From Anaerolineae bacterium (GTDB taxonomy: Bacteria > Chloroflexota > Anaerolineae > Anaerolineales > Villigracilaceae): a DNA stretch of 10,562 bases. Where the stretch lies: NCBI GenBank assembly GCA_003484265.1, contig DNDO01000036.1:14208-24769 (forward strand). The letters are read 5' to 3'. Positions 5,786 to 10,562 of this stretch are shown here, piece by piece; within the stretch, counting starts at the first letter, position 1, and each line of letters starts with the position of its first letter. A model generated the notes under the pieces. The model saw only the letters and a list, made by a program, of their open reading frames with translations, was not told where the DNA came from and searched no databases. The position numbers were made by a program, and so were the translations under genes.

Positions 5786-6217
5786 ATGGACAGATCATTT
5801 ATCGAACTCAACCGCACATCACGCGAACATATGTGGACATTGGCTGAGAGGTTATCCGATGAGGAAATGCAAACCAGAGTGGGCGAGCATTGGACGGTAG
5901 CCGTCGTTTACGCACACATCGCTTGGTGGGACAGACGCGTGATGTACGTGCTGGATATGACCGAGAAGGATGGCAAGCTGTTCGTGCCGGAGATAGACAT
6001 CTTCGTGAATGACCTTTCGCTTCCGCTGTGGGCGGCTGTCCCTGCACGCGAAGCGGTTCGCATTGCGATGGAAAATGCCGAGGCGTTGGATAAACGTTTG
6101 GAGGAATATCCAGATGCTTTACTTGAGAAAATCCATGTTTACAATGAACGTTGGGTGGTGCGCGCCCTGCATAGGAACGAACATTTGAGTGAAGCAGAGT
6201 CAGCTTTGAAAAGTTGA
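5786..6217 (+). CDS. DinB-fold / maleylpyruvate-isomerase-N-like four-helix protein
   Basis: The 143-residue all-helical protein has the pattern of DinB-like or mycothiol/bacillithiol-dependent enzyme folds. There is an N-terminal helix, then VGEHWTVAVVYAHIAWWDRR (32-51) with His44, a middle helical pair, and a last helix with LHRNEHLSEAE (128-138). His44, His129 and His133 form the usual three-histidine metal site. Members are thiol S-transferases or isomerases in detoxification, and many are uncharacterised. A single domain of about 145 residues is normal for the family. It starts 11 bases after the cupin stop and ends 18 bases before the next ATG, so the three genes are one transcription unit. 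The function is not assignable more precisely. Confidence 0.75.
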   Translation: MDRSFIELNRTSREHMWTLAERLSDEEMQTRVGEHWTVAVVYAHIAWWDRRVMYVLDMTEKDGKLFVPEIDIFVNDLSLPLWAAVPAREAVRIAMENAEALDKRLEEYPDALLEKIHVYNERWVVRALHRNEHLSEAESALKS

Positions 6218-6235
6218 GACCAAAGGAGTAATAAG

Positions 6236-6526
6236 ATGACGATCAAGACCATCATTGAATTACAGGCAAAGCCCGGCAACCGGGATGCGCTCATCAATGC
6301 CATGGACGATGTGCTGGCAAGCATGAAGACCGCCAAAGGGTATATCGGCATGAGAAGATATGAAGTCATTGACGACCCGGATAGTTTAATCGAGATCGCT
6401 GAATGGGAATCACCGCGGGCGCGGAGGAACTGGCTCGAGCAAAGTGTGGAATCAGGCGTATTGAGCCGGTTGATGGGTACGCTGGGTGTTCCATTCAAAG
6501 CGATCACTGTCAGGCAAATGAAGTGA
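6236..6526 (+). CDS. Antibiotic biosynthesis monooxygenase (ABM) fold protein
   Basis: The protein has 96 residues, the usual size of one ABM dimeric alpha/beta-barrel subunit. It begins TIKTIIELQAKPGNRDAL (2-19), the first strand and the turn into helix 1. The middle is GYIGMRRYEVIDDPDSLIEI (35-54), and EWESPRARRNWLEQS (56-70) contains the conserved Glu-Trp plus helix 2. Related proteins are cofactor-free quinone-forming monooxygenases or heme-degrading enzymes; the asparagine/histidine pattern of heme-degrading IsdG types is not obvious. It is cytoplasmic. A strong AAAGGAG (6222-6228) precedes the ATG. This is the last gene of the tightly spaced small-enzyme run; six T residues follow directly after its stop codon. 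Confidence 0.82.
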   Translation: MTIKTIIELQAKPGNRDALINAMDDVLASMKTAKGYIGMRRYEVIDDPDSLIEIAEWESPRARRNWLEQSVESGVLSRLMGTLGVPFKAITVRQMK

Positions 6527-6539
6527 TTTTTTAGCGCGA

Positions 6540-7484
6540 ATGATTCAGCATTCAAAAAAAATTACAGTTTCTATCGCCTTATTGGTATTCGTCCTTGCAA
6601 CCGTCGGATGCACCGCGGTTTCGGAGAGGGTCGAACCGACATCGGCACCGACAGCAATTGCGACGACCTCGCCCACGCCTGCTCCTCGCCCAACCTTGCC
6701 CGGCGACAAAATAGACGTAGGCGGATACAACCTGTACATCGACTGCCAAGGTACGGGAAGCACAACGGTCATTCTCGAATCGGGTCTAGACGGCGATGTG
6801 GTCACGTGGAAGGATGTTTACCCGGAAGTGGCAAAGTTCACGCGCGTTTGCCGCTATGACCGTGCGGGTCTCGCCCACAGCGATTATGGACCCATACCCC
6901 GCGATGCCGAGTTAACCACTGAAGACCTGCACACGCTCCTTGCCAAGGCAAACATCGCTCCTCCATACATCCTCGTTGGACATTCATTTGGCGGCCTCTT
7001 GATCCGTCGTTATGCGTTTCACTATCCTGATGAAATAACTGGAATGATCTTTATCGATTCTCTCCATGAGGACTGGTGGGATGAAGCGCTTGAACTCCTG
7101 CCACTCGATTCATCAAGCGACTCAGCCCGCCTTGCAACTTTCCGCCTCTACCTCACCGATGGCTGGCGCAACCCAGCTGGCAATTTCGAATCGATGGACA
7201 TTCCCGCCGTAGTCGAACAGGTTCGCGAGACCGGCAATTTTGGCGATACCCCCATCACTGTCATTACTGCAGGGAAATTTACTGTTCTGAACCCCGGTCT
7301 GCCGCCTGAATTGGAAACCGCCCTCGCAAACCTTTTTATTGAAGAGCAATCACGCCTTGCCGCTCTCTCGACACAAGGGGTGCAGATCATCATTCCCGAT
7401 ACGGGTCACAACCTGCCAAGGGAAAATCCTCAACCAATCATTGATGCAATTCAGGAAATGGTTCAAGCGATCAACAATCCTTAG
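6540..7484 (+). CDS. Lipoprotein alpha/beta hydrolase
   Basis: The 314-residue protein starts with a lysine-containing N-region, a hydrophobic core (8-21) and a lipobox ending TVGC with Cys24 as the lipidated residue. A Thr/Pro/Ser/Ala-rich spacer follows (about 32-54), so the enzyme should be tethered outside the membrane. The catalytic domain runs from about 57. It has the oxyanion region VILESGLDGD (77-86), the elbow GHSFGG (147-152) with nucleophile Ser149, the possible acid Asp173 in FIDS, and His290 in DTGHNLPRENP. The order fits alpha/beta hydrolase fold esterases or lipases; the substrate is unknown. No clear Shine-Dalgarno precedes ATG 6540, which lies 13 bases after the previous stop. 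The next gene starts 9 bases after its TAG. Confidence 0.85.
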   Translation: MIQHSKKITVSIALLVFVLATVGCTAVSERVEPTSAPTAIATTSPTPAPRPTLPGDKIDVGGYNLYIDCQGTGSTTVILESGLDGDVVTWKDVYPEVAKFTRVCRYDRAGLAHSDYGPIPRDAELTTEDLHTLLAKANIAPPYILVGHSFGGLLIRRYAFHYPDEITGMIFIDSLHEDWWDEALELLPLDSSSDSARLATFRLYLTDGWRNPAGNFESMDIPAVVEQVRETGNFGDTPITVITAGKFTVLNPGLPPELETALANLFIEEQSRLAALSTQGVQIIIPDTGHNLPRENPQPIIDAIQEMVQAINNP

Positions 7485-7493
7485 AAAAAGAAT

Positions 7494-8402
7494 ATGTCCA
7501 TATCCTATCGTAAAGCGACTCGGGAAGATAATTTCAATACATTCAATGTGTTCCTCAAATCCATCATGGACTACAGCCAGCGCGCTGGCGTCACAGCTAT
7601 TACTGGCGGAATTGAGCCTGAGAAGATTGACAAACTTTGGGAGCGCCGTCGTCCGTTGTGGGAACATCTCTCCTCCACCTGTGACCAATATTGGCTGGCT
7701 GAAAACGAGAAAGCTGAGGTCATCGGGTATGCCCGTAGTATCGTGCGCGGCGGACATCGGGAGTTAACTGAATTCTTTGTCGCACCGGGCAATCAATCCG
7801 CAGGCGTCGGCAAACAGTTGATTGTTCGCGCATTTCCAAACGATACACCGCACCGTTCCATAATCGCCACCACCGATTTCCGCGCGCTGTCACGTTATTT
7901 GAAAACAAGGGTCTATCCATTCGCCACAGGGCTTTACTTTGAACGGACGCCTGACCAGGTCGAATTTGATAGCGACATCCAATTTTACACAGGAGTGGAT
8001 ACGGATGCGGCGCTTGAAACGACAGGTGAAATTGATTCGTCTCTCCTAGGACATCGCCGTGACGAAGACCACCTATATCTCATGCAGAGCCGTGCGCAGT
8101 ATCTTTACAAAAAAAGCGGACAAACCATTGGCTATGGCTATGTCTCAAAAGACTATTGCGGGCCTTTCGCCCTGCTCGACAATACGAAGTTCCCTGATGT
8201 GCTTGCCCACGCTGAATCGCAGGCGAATCTATTGGGCGCAGACACAGTCGGGTTTGAAACGCCCGCTGTCAACACCATCGCCATAGACTACTTGATGAGC
8301 CGCGGGTATCGGCTGGAAGGATTCATAACCTCCATATTGTCCGATAAACCATTCGGCAAATTCGAGAATTACCTGCTGACTAGCCCGCCATTTTTCCTAT
8401 GA
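7494..8402 (+). CDS. Double-domain GNAT N-acetyltransferase
   Basis: The 302-residue cytoplasmic protein appears to hold two GNAT folds. The N-terminal one (1-150) has the acetyl-CoA loop in ELTEFFVAPGNQSAGVGKQL (90-109), with Q-S-A-G-V-G fitting the Q/R-x-x-G-x-G/A motif. The second (about 185-302) has TIGYGYVSKDYCGPFALLDN (211-230), a helix ending GFETPAVNTIAIDYLMSRGY (253-272), and the ending YLLTSPPFFL, a pattern I have seen in other tandem GNATs. It lacks a clear Q/R-x-x-G-x-G/A loop, so it may be a structural partner domain. The enzyme would acetylate an amine, for example an antibiotic, a polyamine or a protein N-terminus, but no acceptor is indicated. Only a weak purine-rich AGAAAAAG precedes the ATG. 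It starts 9 bases after the lipoprotein gene and is followed after 16 bases by the exporter. Confidence 0.82.
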   Translation: MSISYRKATREDNFNTFNVFLKSIMDYSQRAGVTAITGGIEPEKIDKLWERRRPLWEHLSSTCDQYWLAENEKAEVIGYARSIVRGGHRELTEFFVAPGNQSAGVGKQLIVRAFPNDTPHRSIIATTDFRALSRYLKTRVYPFATGLYFERTPDQVEFDSDIQFYTGVDTDAALETTGEIDSSLLGHRRDEDHLYLMQSRAQYLYKKSGQTIGYGYVSKDYCGPFALLDNTKFPDVLAHAESQANLLGADTVGFETPAVNTIAIDYLMSRGYRLEGFITSILSDKPFGKFENYLLTSPPFFL

Positions 8403-8418
8403 CCGATCGGAAGGGACA

Positions 8419-9288
8419 ATGAGCATTACGGTAATCAGTGTCTTGTGCGGGATAACAGGCATGATCGGATGGGGAGTTTACGACTTTTTGGGAGGCGTAT
8501 ATGCCAAACAAATTGGACCCTTCAAATCCCTTTTCTGGTCGCAGTTGGCTGGGTTGATCTCAACGATACTGTTGTTATTCTTGTTCGCTACAGGGTTTGA
8601 AGTATCCGCCCAAACATTCTGGTTATTGCTAATCGCAGGTATCCTTTATTCAGCCGGGTACCTGTTCTTTTTCAGGGGATTTGAGATCGGCAATGTTTCA
8701 ACTGTTGCCGCAGCCATGAACCTTTGGCCCGTATTCACAATGACCATCGCCTTTTTCTTTATGGGCCAGAGGCTGTCTTCCCTGCAGACTCTCGGCGTTT
8801 TCATGATCCTCACTGGCGTTACGTTTGCATCCATCAATTGGAAAGGGAGGATGAAAAATAATTATCAACTGGCATCAGGCGTCAGGGAGACAGTGATCGG
8901 AGCTTTTTTCTTTGGAGTTTACTGGAATATCAGCGAGATCATATCCGAAGAAATTGGCTGGTTGTCGACAACGATATTAACAAAATTTTTGATCATCTTA
9001 TTTCTTCTCTTATTTTCGAATCTCGTAAAACGGGAAATTGACCTGGCGAATACCGCAAAAAAAACAAAATACATTGTCGTTTTAATGGGCATCATCGAGG
9101 CAGGAGCAGTGACAATTGTCAATTACGGATTAACGATCGGCGATGCCATATTGATCACGCCAATTGCATCCGCTTTATCGGTTGTGACCATTTTTCTTGC
9201 CATAATTTTCTTGAAAGACAAGATAACTACACTTCAGGGGCTGGGAATCACATCTGCAATTGCTGGTATTATTGTCACAGCGTTTTAA
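8419..9288 (+). CDS. EamA/DMT-superfamily transporter
   Basis: The 289-residue protein has about ten hydrophobic helices in two related halves (about 3-138 and 155-288), as in EamA-type drug/metabolite transporters, which usually export metabolites or amino-acid-like compounds across the inner membrane. Typical elements are GMIGWGVYDFLGG (14-26) in helix 1 and SAGYLFFFRGFEIGNVSTVA (78-97) around helices 3-4. The second half repeats the fourth-helix motif as VNYGLTIGDAILITPIA (234-250). A basic loop (142-150 and 204-217) is probably cytoplasmic. AAGGGA lies just before ATG 8419. The sequence is richer in A and T than the genes before 8400. Its neighbours are an acetyltransferase and a methyltransferase, so export of a modified small molecule is possible but unproven. 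Confidence 0.88.
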   Translation: MSITVISVLCGITGMIGWGVYDFLGGVYAKQIGPFKSLFWSQLAGLISTILLLFLFATGFEVSAQTFWLLLIAGILYSAGYLFFFRGFEIGNVSTVAAAMNLWPVFTMTIAFFFMGQRLSSLQTLGVFMILTGVTFASINWKGRMKNNYQLASGVRETVIGAFFFGVYWNISEIISEEIGWLSTTILTKFLIILFLLLFSNLVKREIDLANTAKKTKYIVVLMGIIEAGAVTIVNYGLTIGDAILITPIASALSVVTIFLAIIFLKDKITTLQGLGITSAIAGIIVTAF

Positions 9289-9302
9289 GCAATCACTTTC
9301 AT

Positions 9303-9308
9303 TATAAA
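9303..9308 (+). promoter_or_regulatory. Possible -10 box for a leaderless methyltransferase transcript
   Basis: TATAAA lies 7 bases before ATG 9315, so transcription would begin at or next to the start codon. There is no ribosome binding site in the 26-base gap after the exporter. No convincing -35 element is visible at the right distance, so this is weak. Confidence 0.28.
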
Positions 9309-9314
9309 ATTCCG

Positions 9315-10031
9315 ATGCAAAAAATGTATGATGATTTGGCAAATTGGTGGCATCTGATTTCTGCGCCTGAGGATTATGCGGAAGAAGCGGCGTTTTTTTT
9401 GCAGATTATCTCGGATGCAGGTTTGGCTCATCCAACGACCCTTCTTGAGTTGGGGAGCGGAGGGGGAAATAATGCAACCCACCTCAAAGGGACGTTTGCG
9501 AGCGTAACGCTGACCGATCTTTCCTCCGAAATGCTTGAGGTCAGCCGTCAAATAAATCCGGAATGCTCCCACATACAGGGGGACATGCGCTCGATGCGCC
9601 TGGATCGTTTATATGACGTCGTCTTCGTCCACGATGCGATTGACTACATGACAACTCTCGATGACCTGGAAAAAGCAATTGCAACCGCGTTTATCCATTG
9701 CAAACCGGGCGGTCTCGCATTGTTTGTACCCGATCATGTCAGCGAGACCTTTGAGCCATCCACTGACCATGGCGGTCATGACAGCGCGGACCGTTCAATA
9801 CGATACCTCGAATGGTCATACGATCCTGACGGGAACGACACGATGTATACAGTGGAATATGTCTATATATTAAGGGAGGGCAATAACCCGGTACGCGTCG
9901 AACACGAGCAACATATCTGCGGGCTTTTTCATCGAGAGGAATGGCTGCGTCTTATCGAGAAAGTTGGCTTTCGAGCAGAGGTCATCCGCGACAATTATAA
10001 GCGTGACATATTTTTGGTGCGCAAGCCATAA
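9315..10031 (+). CDS. Class I SAM-dependent methyltransferase
   Basis: The 238-residue soluble protein has the Rossmann methyltransferase motifs in order. Motif I is LLELGSGGGNNATHL (43-57), binding SAM. The acidic end of strand 2 is LTDLSSEML (66-74) with Asp68. GDM (89-91) contacts adenine. The post-motif strand is YDVVFVHDAIDYM (100-112). KPGGLALFVPD (130-140) ends the core. The C-terminal part (about 145-238) forms the substrate cover with WSYDPDGNDTMYTVEYVYIL and the ending HREEWLRLIEKVGFRAEVI. The methyl acceptor is unknown. ATG 9324 (residue 4) is an alternative start. No Shine-Dalgarno is present before either. Confidence 0.87.
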   Translation: MQKMYDDLANWWHLISAPEDYAEEAAFFLQIISDAGLAHPTTLLELGSGGGNNATHLKGTFASVTLTDLSSEMLEVSRQINPECSHIQGDMRSMRLDRLYDVVFVHDAIDYMTTLDDLEKAIATAFIHCKPGGLALFVPDHVSETFEPSTDHGGHDSADRSIRYLEWSYDPDGNDTMYTVEYVYILREGNNPVRVEHEQHICGLFHREEWLRLIEKVGFRAEVIRDNYKRDIFLVRKP

Positions 10032-10037
10032 GGACCA

Positions 10038-10206
10038 ATGCAATTCCGAATTAAAGGTGTGACCCTTGAACTTGAAGTAAAACTTACCCAAAGTTAATTG
10101 AGAATGCTATCGCAGAGAAGGTATTCCCAAACCTGAAGCCGACCAAACCATTCAAGTTTTGCTGGCTGGTGAGGTTGATTTCGAAGTCACATTTTATTTG
10201 GAATGA
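10038..10206 (+). pseudogene. Possible frameshift-broken small protein gene
   Basis: No single frame is open, but plausible protein pieces follow one another in three frames. From ATG 10038 there is MQFRIKGVTLELEVKLTQS to a stop at 10095-10097. Then LIENAIAEKVFPNLKP reads in another frame (from about 10094). Last, PEADQTIQVLLAGEVDFEV reads in the third frame to a TGA at 10204-10206. Joined, these would make a strand-rich protein of about 58 residues. Two frameshifts in the same direction would be required, from decay or from sequencing/assembly errors. A short peptide of 19 residues is the only intact ORF. No family is recognised. Confidence 0.3.
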
Positions 10207-10212
10207 AAAAGG
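10206..10212 (+). promoter_or_regulatory. Ribosome binding site that sets the start at 10218
   Basis: AAAAAGG lies 5 bases before ATG 10218. The in-frame ATG at 10203 has no ribosome binding site, so 10218 is preferred. Confidence 0.5.
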
Positions 10213-10217
10213 TTGAT

Positions 10218-10562
10218 ATGCAAATTGTTTACTCGCCTAAAAAGTTTATAATGAACTTGCTCCCCATCATTGTGTTTATTTTTCTTACAGCCTGCGCGCA
10301 ACACACTCCCCCAATCCCTGCAAACGACTCGTTTATACCAAGCAGTGTATCAATCGATAATGCTCAGGTCGTCTTTTATGACATTACAGGTTCTACGGAA
10401 TACGAATTGAGAAAGGCGATGGATCAATTCGATCGTAGAGGAGATGCCTACACAGCATGGCATATCTCCTGGACCTGGAAGGGATATGGAGAAGCTAATT
10501 GCGACCTTTCCTCCGCGACTGTCTCTTATGACATAAAAGTAACCATGCCCCGCTGGATCGCA
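10218..10562 (+). CDS. DUF922-type lipoprotein (3' end missing)
   Basis: This gene is cut by the right edge; 115 residues are visible. The N-terminus has KK (8-9), a hydrophobic stretch (about 11-24) and the lipobox LTAC with Cys26 as the lipidation site, so the protein should be anchored outside the cytoplasmic membrane. From about residue 50 the sequence VVFYDITGSTEYELRKAMDQ, then DAYTAWHISWTW and CDLSSATVSYDIKVTMPRW, matches the start of the DUF922 domain. That family is predicted to be a secreted zinc-dependent protease; its HExxH-like site would lie beyond the window. Cys95 in the domain is a typical family position. The gene directly follows the broken small ORF region. Confidence 0.8.
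   Translation, partial: MQIVYSPKKFIMNLLPIIVFIFLTACAQHTPPIPANDSFIPSSVSIDNAQVVFYDITGSTEYELRKAMDQFDRRGDAYTAWHISWTWKGYGEANCDLSSATVSYDIKVTMPRWIA

Noticed and set aside
6503..6532. Weak hairpin (ATCACT/AGTGAT) followed by T residues after the ABM gene
   Set aside because: The stem is only 6 bp, AT-rich, with a 13-base loop; not convincing as a terminator.
1..10562. CRISPR array, tRNA, rRNA, transposase or integrase
   Set aside because: No regular direct repeats, no tRNA-like cloverleaf noticed by eye, and none of the proteins is a mobile-element enzyme.

Overview
The window looks like chromosomal DNA of a free-living bacterium, most consistent with Chloroflexota of the Anaerolineae type. That placement is inferred from the style of the proteins: a PGDYG-type protein, a DUF6295-type protein, a DUF922 lipoprotein, many single-domain enzymes each preceded by a strong AGGAG-type ribosome binding site, and roughly balanced GC. 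No rRNA, tRNA, CRISPR array, phage gene, transposase or integrase was found. Both ends cut a gene.

Left part (1-2079): the window opens inside a plus-strand gene for a TPR / TRAFs-binding-domain protein with a C-terminal Rossmann-like domain and a lysine-rich tail, a type of protein associated with bacterial signalling and conflict systems. It converges on a minus-strand gene with two PGDYG-like repeats. A perfect 13-bp hairpin lies between them and overlaps the stop codon of the minus-strand gene.

Middle part (2080-6526): a plausible extended -10 promoter at 2114-2142 drives a plus-strand run. It begins with a previously unlisted 32-residue single-pass membrane micro-protein, then a deoxynucleoside-kinase-family P-loop protein and a small four-helix membrane protein (DUF3147/GlpM-like). 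It continues with a dienelactone-hydrolase-family enzyme, a DUF6295-type protein, an unsecreted DNA/RNA non-specific endonuclease, a cupin, a DinB-fold protein and an antibiotic-biosynthesis-monooxygenase-fold protein. An imperfect palindromic repeat separates the hydrolase from the DUF6295 gene. The set resembles a stress/detoxification cluster, but no single pathway can be assigned.

Right part (6540-10562): a lipoprotein alpha/beta hydrolase, a double-GNAT acetyltransferase, an EamA/DMT-type exporter and a class I SAM methyltransferase (possibly leaderless) follow on the same strand. Next comes about 190 bases that appear to hold a frameshift-broken small gene, then the start of a DUF922-type lipoprotein that runs off the window. 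Acetyltransferase, methyltransferase and exporter side by side suggest modification and export of small molecules, but this is only inference.

The most unusual items are the tiny membrane ORF coupled to the kinase gene, the cytoplasmic-looking NUC1 nuclease beside a DUF6295 gene, the TRAFs-binding/Rossmann protein at the left edge, and the broken small gene near the right end. I did not find a clear-cut new multi-gene defence system fully contained in the window.
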